Shown here in pieces: positions 1 through 12,966 of a DNA stretch of 64,000 nucleotides; position 1 is the first letter of the stretch, and each line of letters opens with the position of its first letter. The notes under the pieces were generated by a model, which was not told where the DNA came from, did not search any database, and was given only the letters and a program-made list of their open reading frames with translations. Position numbers and translations under genes: made by a program. This DNA is from Fulvia fulva (lineage: Eukaryota; Ascomycota; Dothideomycetes; Mycosphaerellales; Mycosphaerellaceae), in contig NC_063019.1 in assembly GCF_020509005.1 (NCBI RefSeq), positions 1,054,001 through 1,118,000 on the forward strand. Direction: 5' to 3'.

Positions 1-3000
1 TATAGAGTTACTAATAAGAAAGATCCTATTTCTGTTCCTTCTAAACACTAGAATTGTAAGGTCTGCTCCCTTATAAACATAAGGAGGTTCAAAGGACCTA
101 CTATAGAGAGGAAAGGGGAGAGGCTGGCCCTCATCTCTATTAATATCTATAGGCCTTTTTAGGGCGTAGTCTCTAGGCTAGGATATAAATATTGGCTTGA
201 GATTATAGACAACTTCTCTAGGAAGAAGTGGGTAATCCCTTTAAAGGCTAGGAGCGACGCTCCTATAGCCCTACGGGATTAGAAGGTCTAGGCAGAACGG
301 TAGTTAAGGTACTTTCTATCTACGACCCGTAGTAATAGTATAAAGGAAATTCTCGCCTTACTAAAAGAGTAGGAGAAGGAGTTTAGCACTTAGATAGACA
401 TAACTGATGCCTATAACTCTCTTTAGAATAGACCTATAGAAAGGTTAATTCAAGCCTCTAAGAATATAGTCCGGGCTATGCTTAAAGACTCTAGTATACT
501 AGTTAAGTTCTAGCTAGAAGCTTTATAAGTACAGACTATAATCAGAAACAGACTGCCTAATAGTCCGATCATTAATAGTATTGCTCTTTTACTAGAAGAA
601 GCCTTTACTAGCCAAGTACTGTCAGTCGACTATTTCCGCGTCTAGGGATATAAAGCTATAGTCTATATAGACCTAACAGCCTAACCTTAAGGCTTAAGGA
701 GAGACAAGTTAATAAACCGAGGAAAAGAAGCCGTGTTTATAGGCTACTCAGAAAACACTACAAAACAATAGCTGTTCTAGGATCCCGACATAAAAGCTAT
801 AAAAGCGTATAGTCACGTCGACTAGTTTAAGAATAAGAAGGGGGGAGATATAGATCTTAGTATTACCTTCACTAACTAGCCGAGTCGAGCGCTATAGCGT
901 AATCCTATTAGGAGGAAGCCCTTTAGGGCGAAATTTTCCGATAGGGGATTATTAGAAACACCGTTACGAAAGCTAGGAGAAAATATTAAGGCGGTTTTAA
1001 CACTGTCGAAGGCTAATAACGGTGGATCTATATAGAACCTACCCGAGTCATTAACACTATAGTAACCGCTGTCTATATAACTTCCCCCTCCCCTAAAGGA
1101 CATTAGGGAATACTAGAAGTTTAGAGATTAGGGTACTCTAATAAAAGAAAAAGAAGATGTCGTTTAGTTCGACCTATCTAAACACCTAGCGCCACCTTAG
1201 GTTGTAGGTAACAAGAGGTCAAGGGGGGACGGAGATGATAACTCTAAAGAGTATAAGGCTAAACACTATAAGGCTCTTATCGCCTAGATGTTCTATCTAG
1301 ACCCTATAATAAGCTAGGTAGAGGAGATTCTAAAGGACGTAGAAGAACATACATTTGCTACTATTAGGCAGGCCATAGCCTATCAGTAGGAAGTACTAAT
1401 CCTAAAGTCCTATAAGGTAGCCGTAGGAGACCCCGAATAGAGACATATATAGAGAGAGGCAATCGAGAACGAACTTATTGCCTTAGTAAGCAACAATACC
1501 TAGGAAGCAGTTGTACCGCTAAAGGGTACGAATCTAATTACTTCTAGGTGGGTCTTTGATATAAAAAGAATAATTAGTAGAGCTATTAAGAAGTTCAAGG
1601 CAAGACTAGTTATAAGAGGGTTTTTATAGAAATATAGGGTTGACTTCGAAGAGACCTTTATACCTATTGTTAGACATAATACTCTCCGAGTATTTATAGT
1701 AGTAGTGTATAAGAGAGATCTCGAGATGTACCTAGTAGATGTGAATAATGCTTTTACCTAAAGTAGCCTCCTTAAAGACATCTATATAATCCCACCTCTA
1801 GGAGTTGAAGCACCTCTAAATATAGTATTTAAGGTCCTACGAAGCCTTTATAGGCTTAAGCAAGCAGCTAGAGACTGGAACAAGCTCTATATTACGAAGC
1901 TAGAGAAGATTAGATTTACCTAGTCCTAGGTAGATCTATGCCTACTTATCTATACGGATAGAGACCTTATAGTCCTTACCTATATAGATGACATACCTAT
2001 TATAGCTCCGAAGCTATTAGATATTCAGTGGTTTAAGGCTAAGCTTAGAAAAGTGTTTAAGATTAAAGATCTTAGTGAACCTACGAAGATCCTTAGAATA
2101 AGGATTATAAGAGATAGGTCCTAAGGCACTTTAAAGCTTAATTAAGGACACTATGTCCACGCTAACTTAGCTAAGATAAATATGCCTAGAGAGAAGGCTA
2201 CGCTAACCTACTCACCTATAGAGAGCTACGAGCACTTAGTACCTACGGCACCTATAGATAAGAGGTATAACAAACAGGATTACTAGAGCTATAATAGTAC
2301 CTAGATGTAGCTAATAATAATGACAAGGCCCGACTTAGCATTCCCCCTTAGAAGAATTAGCTCATATATTACTAATCCCTCGTAGTAGTATATAAAGGCT
2401 TTAAAGAAGCTCTCCCGATACCTACGGTCGTACCTAGACCTAGGTCTTATATATAGGAAGGGAGGGGGCAATCTCTAGGGATACTCGGACTCTAACTACG
2501 CTATAGACAAAGTGGATAAAGTCTCAATTCTAGGATACGTGTGGTTTCTTTAGAGATCACCTATATCCTAGATAAGTAGAAAGTAGAAGTCTGTTGTAAT
2601 ATTAATAATAGAAGCTGAGTTTATAGCTATAAACGTAGCCGTAAAGCAGTCACAATTTCTTGCTACTGTCCTTAGGGAAATAGGGTGCCTAGAACTAGTA
2701 GGAAAGAGCTCTTTCTAGCCGAGTATAAGGGTAAGCAAGGGCACTATTAACGAGCTAAGGCTAGTTAAGCTTATAGGTAACAACTAAGCCGCTTTGACAC
2801 TTGTTAAAGATGCCTATATATATAAAAGGTCAAAGCATATTGATGTTGTATATAACTATATTAGACATCTCTAGTGGTAGAAGAAGATTGAAGTAGACTA
2901 CTACTATATAAAGGACATAGCTACTAATAGGTTAATAAAGCCCCTAAATAGCTAGTAGTTCTAAAACTTTATAAGGCAGCTCTAGCTTATATAAAGGGAT

Positions 3001-3029
3001 TGTAGGAGACTATGTGGCCTAAGTAGGAG
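1..3029 (+). mobile_element. Copia element A, RIP-degraded integrase-RT-RNase H region, left-truncated by window
   Basis: Conceptual translation of the plus strand, with many TAG stops, gives Ty1/Copia pol in the Copia order. An integrase core region lies at about 120-700, RT at about 1500-2150 (a YIDDI-like motif at about 1980-1995), and RNase H at about 2550-2950 (a TEAEF-like motif with E-A-E-F preserved near 2610). Nearly every stop is TAG where CAG is expected, so decay is by CpA to TpA change. A purine-rich AAGTAGGAG precedes the 3' LTR at 3030. No open frame of useful length survives. The 5' LTR and gag lie left of the window. Confidence 0.85.
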
Positions 3030-3269
3030 TATTGAGAACAGACAGGCCGTAGGACAAGTATATAGGTATAGGTGTGTTCTAGGACTAGATCACGTGACTA
3101 GGGTTTACTAGCCTATAGGCTAGCAAACATCCGGATACCTAGCATCTACTAAAACCTATACTAATACTAGCGATACTGTATATAGATACACGCTATCCTA
3201 TTAGGTCCTTCTTCGTCTTTCGTATAATCCGCCGTCTTCTACTACTACGTAACTTATCCCTATTTAATA
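3030..3269 (+). repeat. 3' LTR of Copia element A
   Basis: This roughly 240-bp segment follows the RNase H end and a purine tract directly. It begins TATTGAGAACA (from TGTTGAGAACA) and ends CTATTTAATA. It is the same family as the solo LTR at 10533-10766, and long stretches are identical, including the GATCACGTGACTAGGG block. The sequence to its right is a different Copia copy cut in mid RT, so element A appears to have inserted into element B. Confidence 0.75.
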
Positions 3270-4510
3270 TAGTATTCAAAATCCTTAAAAGCTTGTATAG
3301 ACTTAAGTAAGCAGCTAGAGATTAGAATCAACTCTATATATTAAAGCTCACAGAGATTGGATTCATATAGTTAGAAGTAGATCTATGCCTACTTATCTAT
3401 AAGAAGAGGGAGATTATAATCCTTATATATATATAGATAACATTCTAATTACTATACTAAAGTTAATAGATGTTCTCTAGTTTAAAAGAGAACTTAGCAA
3501 GATCTTTAAGATTAAAGATCTAGGTGAACCTGAAAAGATTTTTAGCATAAGAGTTATAAGGGACAGGAAGAGAGGAATCCTAAAACTTAACTAAGGACAC
3601 CTTATTAGGGACAGCCTAGCTAAGATAGGAATGAACTATAAGAAGGTAGCACCTATACACTCACCTATAGACAGCTATAAGGCCCTTAAACCTTTAAGCC
3701 ATATAGATAAGAGGTGTGACAAGGCAGAGTACTAGAGTATTAATAGTACTTAGATATAGCTAGTAACAATTATAAGGCTAGACATTGCTTTTACCCTAGG
3801 AAGGATGAGCTTATTTATAAGTGACCTATCTACCTACTATATAAAGGCTTTGAAGAATTCACTAGGTACCTAAGATTATACCCTAATCTAGGACTTTAGT
3901 TCTTAAACTCTAGAGAAGGACACCTTATGAGATACTATAATTCTGATTATATAATAGAAAAAGTAGACAGAGTCTCAATTCTTAGTTATGTCTTCTTCCT
4001 CTATAGGGCACTAGTTTCTTAGATAAGTAAGAAGCAAAAGTCTGTAGTAACATCTATAATAGAGGCTAAATATATAGCTATAAATATATATACGAAGTAG
4101 TCCCAATTCCTAGCTTTACTACTAAGAGAAATAGATTGTCTAGAGTTAGTAGGAGACTGTTCCTATTAACTAAGAATCACTAGAAACTAGGAGACTGTAT
4201 CAAATTTAAGACTAGTCTAATTAAGAGGTGACAATTAAGCTGCCCTTACCCTAGTGAAAGATACACATGTTTATAACAAGTCGAAGCACATTGACATTGC
4301 CTATAACGCTATTAGGAAACTTTAGTAGAGGAGGCTTATTGCTATTAAGTACACCCTAACCTCTGAGATAGTTGTAGACGGGTTTATAAAACCAAAGACT
4401 AGTCTACACTTCTAGAGGTTTATAAGCTAGCTAAACCTGTTATAAAAAGGTCCAAGTACTATTAATAGGAAGTAAGCAGACTATAACCTCCTATACGAGA
4501 TGAGTAGGAG
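3270..4510 (+). mobile_element. Copia element B, RIP-degraded 3' half (RT to RNase H)
   Basis: Starting at 3270, a second Copia pol resumes in the middle of RT, with sequence homologous to 1823-1890 of element A. It runs through a decayed catalytic region (about 3425-3450) to RNase H (about 4030-4450). It is diverged from A and full of TAG stops. It ends at a purine tract (GAGTAGGAG) just before its own LTR at 4511. The 5' half must lie beyond element A, left of the window. Confidence 0.8.
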
Positions 4511-4724
4511 TGTTAAGATATAGCATCTTAAAGGGAGTCAACAATTAGGAAGTGATCTAGTAGCCTAAGGCATCTACAATAACTTAGCTTATAGGGAGAT
4601 ACCTTCTCTCCCCTTTAGCTTAGATAGACATCTAACACAATTAACACATTAGTTCCTAATATATTGCTATATACTTATGCTATTAGTTAGTTAAAGATTA
4701 ATCTCTTACTCTACTCCGCTACTA
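4511..4724 (+). repeat. 3' LTR of Copia element B, left part, split by gypsy C
   Basis: It begins TGTTAAGATA straight after the element B purine tract and breaks off at the 5' LTR of gypsy C. Its missing terminal bases reappear at 12943-12966, on the far side of gypsy C. Left and right pieces together give about 234 bp, the same length as the related LTR at 10533-10766. Confidence 0.7.
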
Positions 4725-5052
4725 TTATTAACGAGCTAAGGGCCCCTTTAGACCCTGAAATTTGCGCGTCGAATCTCGTTAACCTTTAACGGTTAATTAC
4801 ATAGTAGGGGTATATAGGGGTACTACTAAGATATATATAGTTAGGAGGCGACCTTAGTAGGAAGCTAAGGATTTACGAAGAATCTCTCTATAAGGCGAAA
4901 ATACGGGAATCTGAAAATTTCAGATTTATTATCTTTTAGGATCACTATATATATTTTACGGCCCGTAGACCGGCAAGTATATACACCTACGCGTAAGCCA
5001 TTCTAAGGTCACTAGGCGCGCCCTTGCTTACTAGGGTAGTTGGTCGTCTATA
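4725..5052 (+). repeat. 5' LTR of gypsy C
   Basis: The 328-bp direct repeat starts TATTAACGAG (from TGTTAACGAG) and ends GTCGTCTATA. It matches 12616-12942 almost base for base. Remaining differences are mostly C/T and G/A. Confidence 0.85.
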
Positions 5053-8000
5053 TTTTAGTAGTTAATAAGAGGGGGTTTTAAGTATATACCCGGTAGTATT
5101 ATTAGTACATTTTAGCAAAATCAAGGTTAAGGTCGACTCGAGGTCGAAATCTTAAGGTATTGAGGCACCTAAGGTCAAGATTCTTAGCATTAAGCAAAGC
5201 AAGTACGACGTTACGAGTAAGGTTACGAATAAGGTCATAAGTTTTAGTTATATCTTTATCGAGGTTCGAGTCGTTTACTAGTATTAGAGCTGGCTAAGAG
5301 TTACTAGAAAGTCTAACGAAGGCCTATAGGCCTTATAGGGAGGCTATAATCCTAGAAGGGATAGAAGACTCGGATAGCGACAAAGACAACACCCCGGAGG
5401 CTTTAGGCTCTAATAAGGGTAAGGAAAGAGTACGACGAAATGACTAAGAAGAGGATGACTTAAATAAGGGCACTATAACGTTAGGAACGCCCTATAGTCC
5501 GGATGCGATAGTAGCCTTGTTTAGCCGTCTTACTATTACTATAGAAAATGTAGGACCTCGCTTCCCTACTCTAGGGAGTCCGGAAAACCCCCTATTTAAT
5601 AGTAGGAACGCTACTAAATTCTAGGAGAGGTTCAATAATCTTATAGACTAGTATCTACTAAGGCTATTAATTAAGAAAGACAACTTCTAGGGTCGTTTCG
5701 AGCGTAACTACGAGACTACTATCCGACGTTTAGTAATAAGGTTAGAGGGATAGTAAGTAAGGCGGAGCACCTTTAGGAGGTCCTTCTTAGCTAAATTTTC
5801 GAGATTCAATACCTATTCGATATTAGGAAGTCGAGAATATCTAGAAGAGATAGTCCGGGCCGAGAAAGGGAAAAGCCCTAAGGAATAGGATATAAAGGAG
5901 TTTATCCGTCTCTTCGTAGCCTCTAGTAACCTAATTGATCCCGAAGACCTCGATAATAGCTCCTATAGCCGTTTCCTACTTTAGGGGCTCCTAGAGTCAG
6001 TTACTAAGGCAGTTTATAAGAAATGTAGGCTCTATCCAAAGTAGCCTAAGAAGTTTCGGCGCTTTTAAAAGATACTATACAAGGCGACAAGTATCGCTAA
6101 TAGTAAAGAAGGATAGAAGGCCGTATATACGGACTTTCTACTTACTTTACCGTAGCTTTATCGGTCAGTTATAAAGCAGATGCCGCGCTTAATCCCTAAG
6201 ATTAATATACTTAATAAACTAGCTATTTCCGCTACTATCGACGATGACCTTATTTAGAAAATAGTAGAAATAAGTATTCGGGCTTACTAACGAGGTCGCG
6301 CGGCGGAGGTTAGATCCTTTAACCCTAGTGAAAATCAAAGGTCTATATAACTAGAGAACCCCGATCGAGTGCCTAAACTATAGGTTTACTTAATATAGCG
6401 CCCGTAGTTATAGAACCGCGAGTAGTCTAAAGCGCTTAATAGGTACTATTATAACTATAGTAGTACGGAACATTAGGCTAATAGGTGCCCCGCGATACTA
6501 TTCCTTATCTTATAAGGGTATGTCTTTTTAGCGACGAATAACTAGTAGTACCTAGGAAAGAAGACCGATCTAAATCCCCCTAAGTTTAACTTCCGACGGG
6601 ACTATAGTAAACCTAAGCTCCTTTATATACTTCCGTAGCTTAAGGACTACTATAGCCCGATTCTATTTAATAAGGATATAAAAATCGCTACACCTCGGAA
6701 ACAATAGATAGATCGAGATTATACTAGTGTCTTAAGCGTAAAGCTTCCTAACTACTCTAAACCTTTACCTAATAACTAATACCTTATAGAATACGGCCCT
6801 TAAAATGTTAGATCTAGGTAGTAACCGACGGCCGCTAGTAGTTACTAGATCTAGTTTAAGGAAGAAGAAGAAGAACCGGCTCTATAAGGGAGTAGGATTA
6901 TAAACTACGACGAGGTTAAGGTTAAGGCCTACCTAATCTAGAGTAATAAATCTCGAGGTAAAGCTCTAGTAGGAATTATAAAGAACCCGAATCCTTGAAC
7001 TAGGTCTAGTATATAGGCATTAAGAGTACGAGCCGAGGCTGCTAAAGCTATACGATAAGAACTCGAAGAGGAGATCCGGTAGGAAGAACTCGGTTAGTAG
7101 GAGGTAGAGATAATTAGAGACGCCGGTTCTAGGGCTAGTAGAAACTAGTTAACGGTAGCGTTAGGGGAGACTCTTAGAAGAAGGGAACCTAAGCCTCGAG
7201 CTAAGTTAAGGCCCACGCCCTCGGAACAGCCGGTAGGGCCTATTAATACCCTATTTATATAGCGTAAACGGCTATAGAATATAAAGACGATAAGGATTAA
7301 TAACTACGTCCGATAGTACGGTACTAGAGATAGGCCCGTTACTAAGGAGGAGGGCGTGACCTATTAGATTGATTAAATCCTTTAGACTACGTTTCTAAAC
7401 GTTAATGCCCGGGACTAGTTTCGGTATAGTCGCTAGTTTAAGACTACCTTGTTTAGAAGAGTAGTAAATACCCCTTATCTATAGTCTAAGATTACTACCG
7501 TCCGTAAGTTAGCTAGCTAAGAAGGGACTAAAGTCCGTACGAGTCATATCGCTACCTATAAAGACGAGGAAGAAGAGGCTAATAAAGAAGTCTTTCGGGA
7601 TAATTATTAAGCTTGCTTTATCGGTGTGTTCTTAACGATGTTATATAGTAAGGATACTGTCCCTACCGCCGAGTTATACGAGAACATTGAAAAGATCGGT
7701 CTCTCTAGTATACTAGACGATTTTATAATAGTACTTAGCCCTTAGGTAGTTACCGAGGTTAGGACTAGTAAAGGTTAGACTCGAGCCCTACTTAACGAGA
7801 GATCTAAAGTCAACATTATTAGCCCGAGGATAGCATATAAGTTTGGCTTACCTATCGTACCTAGCGCCTACTTATCCTTTCGAGGAGCGGGTAGAAGAGC
7901 GAAGTTTAAGGGGGTAATTTCAAAGCTTAATACTTAGGTGTTTAGTATATACTACTAGATCGACATGTTTGTCTCCGCTAATCTAGAGTCGCCTACGATC

Positions 8001-10532
8001 CTTAGCCGTCCTTAGTATAGGAAGGTACGACTAATAGGCCGTAACTACGACGATAGATTATAGGAGGGAACAATCGCTAGTAGGAAAGGTAAAAGTATAA
8101 TGTTCACGGCTATTATAGGTACTAATAAGTACAAAACTCTTTAAGAACATCTATAGTCCTCGAAGAATACGAACGCGGGTTAATTTACGGTAGTTAACCC
8201 GCTATAAGTATTAGAAGTCCGGTTTTGAAACAAGTCCGCTTTTCGAGTCTAGTCGGGGAGACCTTAGCAAATATATTAGAGGCGGAGTGTTCTAACAATA
8301 CGGCGTATCGACATTAATAAGAAGGCATAACGAAGCTAAACCCTAAGCCTATAGACACGACTGTCTTCGACTACTTTAAGAACTACGGCGGCTCCGTATT
8401 ATAATAAAGAGAAAATATTCTCGACCTTAGCCCGTATTCGAAGAAATTACTAGAACTACTCGGGAACCGCTAATACTTAAGCGCTAAGGTGACTACTAAC
8501 GCTCTAGGAGAGCAGGTTATTATAAATGTATACTCCGTATAGGGCGACTAGTGTACGGAGATCCTAAAATAGTGCCAGATTAATAGGTAGGCTTAGAAAT
8601 AAGACGTAGGGTTATATAGACCCGGTATTAGGATACCGTATATATTTACTATATATAAGCGAAAAGCTAACAAGAAAGGACCTGTTAATACGAGCGTTTA
8701 CGAGAGGCCTTAGTCGAAAGTAGATAGTAATATAGATTAGAAGCGGAAGGCCCTTTACTAGGAATCTCTAATACTAGTAGGGTAAGGCCCGTTCGATAGG
8801 AGGTATCTTATTAAAAAGTTCTCTAGTATCGAGCGCGGCTCGAGGATTATACCTAAAAGGCTCGCTAGTATTAAGGTTAGTATCGCTCTCTCGGCTAAGG
8901 AAAGACAAATGTTTAATAAAATGCTCTTTAACCGAGAAGGTGTCCTAGCGTAGGATTTTAGCTATATACGGTAGATTAGACATAATATTGTACCTCCTTA
9001 GAAGATTATAACGATTACGTACAAACCGTAGTAGGCGCGGAATATTCGGTTATACCTAAGCTTACGAGCGATTATAGAATAGATGATCCGCGCTCGAATT
9101 AAGAACAGAATTCTTTAGTATAGTCAAGGTGCTTATACGAATGCTTAGTTCTTAGTAGCGAAGAAGGTCGAGCTAAATAGCGAAGCTATACTATATAGGT
9201 TGATTAACTCCGCTATACTCTTAAACGAGGTAACAATAAGGGATACGAATATTCCCCTAGATACGGACGGGTTCTCGGAAGACTTTTCTAGGTATAGAGT
9301 GGCCTCTTTAGTAGACTTGTTTTCGGGGTACGACTAGATCACGCTTAACGAAAGTAGCCGGGATTTGACGGCCTTTATAACGCCTCTTAGGCTTATACGG
9401 TACATAACGTTACTATAGGGTACGACGAACTTAGTTACTTAGTTCGTACGGGTAGTAACTAAGGTGTTAATAGACTATATTTCTTACCGAGCAAAACTAT
9501 TTCTTAACGATATTGGCGTAAAAGGTCCTACTAAGGACTATAGTAACGCTAAGGTAGAGCCTAGCCTTCGACGATAGGTCGTAGAATATATTATATCCCT
9601 TAATCTTATTCTTACGGACCTAGAGAGGGCCGGAGCGGTAGTCGTAGGGGAGAAGTCGTAGTGGCTTTATAAGACCCTAAAGATCGTAGGCTATATTACT
9701 AGCCCGAGCGGCCGCTATCTAGATCCTAAGGTAGTAGCTAAGATCTTAAACTAGCTAACCCTAAAGTACGTAAAGGACGTTCGAGTTTATATTAGGATCT
9801 ATATTTACTTCCGGATTTAGGTCCCCTAGTTTGTAATCGTCGCTCGGCTAATATATAAGCTTTTAAGGAAGGACGTCGAGTTTGTCTAGACTAAGAAAAA
9901 GTAGTTCTCGAAAGAGAACCTAGTAAGATTCTTAGTAATAGTACTAGCGTTAGTAACTATCTCCTACGCCCTAGAAGCTAGTAGGATCTTTGTTTCTATT
10001 AACGCGAGTAGTATTAGGTAGGGTTATATAATATCGTAGGAATTACTAGATAACACTTAACGAAGATACCTAGTAAGGTATAAGAGCGGCACCTAGAACG
10101 TAAACGAGCCTAAGTACGATATAGGAAAGCGGGAGTGCCTCGGAGTACTAAAGGGCCTTAAGAAGGTGTAGCGCTACCTCGTAGGAGTAGACTTTATCCT
10201 CGAAGTTAATACTAAAACGCTAGTATAGTAGTTAAATCGGCTAGTATCCGATATTCTAAACTCTATAATAGTAAGGTAGGTTACTTAGATCCGGCTATTT
10301 ACCTTTAAAGTAAGGCATGTCGATAGGAAGAAGTACTCCGGACCGGATGTACTATCTCGCGAACTACCTATAGCTAAGGAGCTTACGGAACTTAACGATA
10401 ATATTAATAAGATAATTAACGACAAATTTTTCCGTTACGCTAAGCTAGTTAATACTTTCCCCGTTATTCTAGAGCGTAAATGACTCCTTAAACCCTAGTA
10501 TAGTAACAATTCCGAGCTTATAGCTTATATTC

Positions 10533-10766
10533 TGTTAAGAACATACAGGCCGCAGGACAAGCATATAGGTGTAGGTGTGTTATGTAACTAGATCACGTGA
10601 CTAGGGTTTGCTAGCCTATAGGCTAGCAAATATCCGGACACCTAGCATCTACCTACACTAATACCGGCGATACTATATATAGATATACGCTATCCTATTA
10701 GGTCCTTCTTCGTCTTTCGTGTGATCCGCCGTCTTCTACTACTACGTAACTCGTACCTATTTAATA
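10533..10766 (+). repeat. Solo Copia LTR inside gypsy C, with 5-bp target duplication
   Basis: The 234-bp segment begins TGTTAAGAACA, ends CTATTTAATA, and is flanked by TATTC on both sides (10528-10532 and 10767-10771). It has no internal domain, so it is a solo LTR left by LTR-LTR recombination. It is the same family as 3030-3269. It lies between the RNase H and integrase coding parts of gypsy C. Confidence 0.85.
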
Positions 10767-12615
10767 TATTCTAGTATATCGAACACGACCGGAAGGGGTC
10801 ACCCGGGCTAAGTATCGAAACCTCGTTAAGAAGAGTCCTCGGTACTACTTAAGAGACAAGCTCTTGTTTTATTAGCGGCGAAGGGTTGTACTAATATAGC
10901 TAGTAGTAGACGATAATAATGCTTAGAAAGAGATTGTAATATACTATTACGAAAAGTATAGTCACCGGAGTATAGAGCTAGTATATAATCTTATTACTAG
11001 CCGGTATTACTAGGAAGGCTACTTCTCCGACGTATCGAATTAGGTAAGGACTTATACTCCTTCTAACTTTCGCGAAGGTAACTAAAGAGTAGGAGAAATG
11101 TACTTATTAACTTAGTAGGTTATAGGAGAGAGGTAGTACTACGATCCCGTCTACGTATATAGAAACGGGTACTTACTTATCGCCCGAGAAGCTCTAAGTA
11201 GGTAGATTAAGGCGAAAGTCGTACGGAAGCCTCTAAATTCGCGGGCGATTACTAAGTTCTTATACGAGAAAGTATTTAGCCGGTATAGATACTACTATAA
11301 GATTGTACTTAATAACGCTAGTATTAACGAAGGGGAGGTAGAGAGGATACTTATTAGTATAGGCATTAAGTATATCCGGATCTTACCCTACTATCTATAG
11401 TTAAATATAACTATAGAAGTAGGACATCGACCTATTCTAGCTATATTAGCTAAGCTTACTAAGAACACCTATAAGTCCTAGGAACGATAGATTACTACGG
11501 TACTTTAGGCTAATAGAACTACGGTATCTAGAATTACGGGTATAACGCCGGCGGAGGTTCTATATAGCTATCGTACTGTTCTTCCGATCGAGGTAGAATA
11601 CCCGATATAGGCGAACTATGAATAGGGATTTATTAGATTAACGGAGGAGCTGTTAGCTATTCGGGCGCGTTAATTATAGGTACGGGATATAAGTCTTTAG
11701 GAGTTATAGTTACGAAGGGTAAGGCTTCGTACCCTAAGTAAGGAATACTTCGATACTAAACGTAGTATTAACTTCTAGGGGTTCTAGGTCGGGGATCTTA
11801 TAGTTAAGTTCGATAAGCCGTATAAGGATAACCTATCTAGAAAGATTAGTTACCGCTAGCTTAGGCCGTATCGTATAGCTAAGGTACACTCGGGGTTTAG
11901 TATATACGTCCTCGAGGAGCTTAATAGTACGAGGCTAAAGGGTATATAAGCCCGAGAGAACCTAAAGCTGATCCTATAGTTAAGACCGGACCCGGAGCTT
12001 GATCTTCCTAAAGCTAAAGACATTATAGCGCTAGAGGATAGGGTTAATGTCGCGAATATCGAAAAAGGCGATCTTCCGAATAAGAATAGACCTACTACGT
12101 CCGAATCTAACGACAAAGAGGATGACGATATACTTCCAATAGGTATTAATAGAGCTGCTATACTTCCGGAACTAGAATCTAAGCCGACGAGACTATAGGT
12201 ACGGCCTTATAACCTTACTATAGAGGAGATGGCTAAACTTACTAGGATTTAGGTTAGAGGAGGGATAGGACTCTATTATTTCTTTTTTTTAGGCGTAAGG
12301 AGTTCACTTAGTGGCTTTAGTTTCTAACCTTAGTTTAACTAGCTTCTAGTTCTAGTACCTAGTTTCTAGCGTACTTGACTAATTTCTAGGCTATATCCTT
12401 GATTTAAGAGTAGGCTTACTACGAAGACTAGACTTTGACTTAGCCTCCTTAGCCCCTTATAGAATAAACTTGCGATCTCCTTAATATCTCTAGACTTACT
12501 ACTTAACTAGACGCCGGATCCGCCTTCCTTACGTATAACTTATAGGAATAGTTTCTTAGTTTATGTTAGCGTAGCGGAGGTGAAACTAGAGACAGTTTCG
12601 TAATAGAGGAGGATA

Positions 12616-12942
12616 TATTAACGAGCTAAGGGCCCCTTTAGACCCTGAAATTTGCGCGTCGAATCTCGTTAACCTTTAACGGTTAATTACATAGTAGAGG
12701 TATATAGGGGTACTACTAAGATATATATAGTTAGGAGGCGACCTTAGTAGGAAGCTAAGGATTTACGAAGAATCTCTCTATACCGCGAAAATACGTAAAT
12801 CTAAAAATTTCAGATTTATTATCTTTTAGGATCACTATATATATTTCACGGCCCGTAGACTAGTGAGTATATACACCTATGCGTAAGCTATCCTGAGGTC
12901 ACTAGGCGCGCCCTTGCTTACTAGGGTAGTTAGTCGTCTATA
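12616..12942 (+). repeat. 3' LTR of gypsy C
   Basis: This is the 327-bp partner of 4725-5052. It is preceded by a purine-rich tract (AGAGGAGGATA) as expected of a polypurine tract, and followed by CTAT, which also precedes the 5' LTR. Confidence 0.85.
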
Positions 12943-12966
12943 CTATCTACCCGTACCTATTTAATA
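12943..12966 (+). repeat. 3' LTR of Copia element B, right terminal piece
   Basis: CTATCTACCCGTACCTATTTAATA matches the end of the Copia LTR family (compare 10750-10766). It follows the gypsy C target duplication, so it is the displaced end of the LTR at 4511-4724. Confidence 0.65.

Larger units (their letters stand above)
4725..12942 (+). mobile_element. Gypsy element C, complete but RIP-degraded Ty3/gypsy retrotransposon
   Basis: The LTR pair 4725-5052 and 12616-12942 is almost identical and flanked by CTAT (4721-4724 and 12943-12946). Plus-strand translation with TAG stops shows gag at about 5150-6900, a protease-like region near 7780-7850, and RT at about 9000-9800 with a FLNDIGVKGP-like segment in place of the YLDD motif. 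RNase H ends near 10370 (PDVLSRELP). An integrase zinc region lies near 10930-11060 (a YYWEGY-like motif) and the integrase core at 11150-11650. A purine tract precedes the 3' LTR. It is inactive; a solo Copia LTR interrupts it at 10533-10766. Confidence 0.85.
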
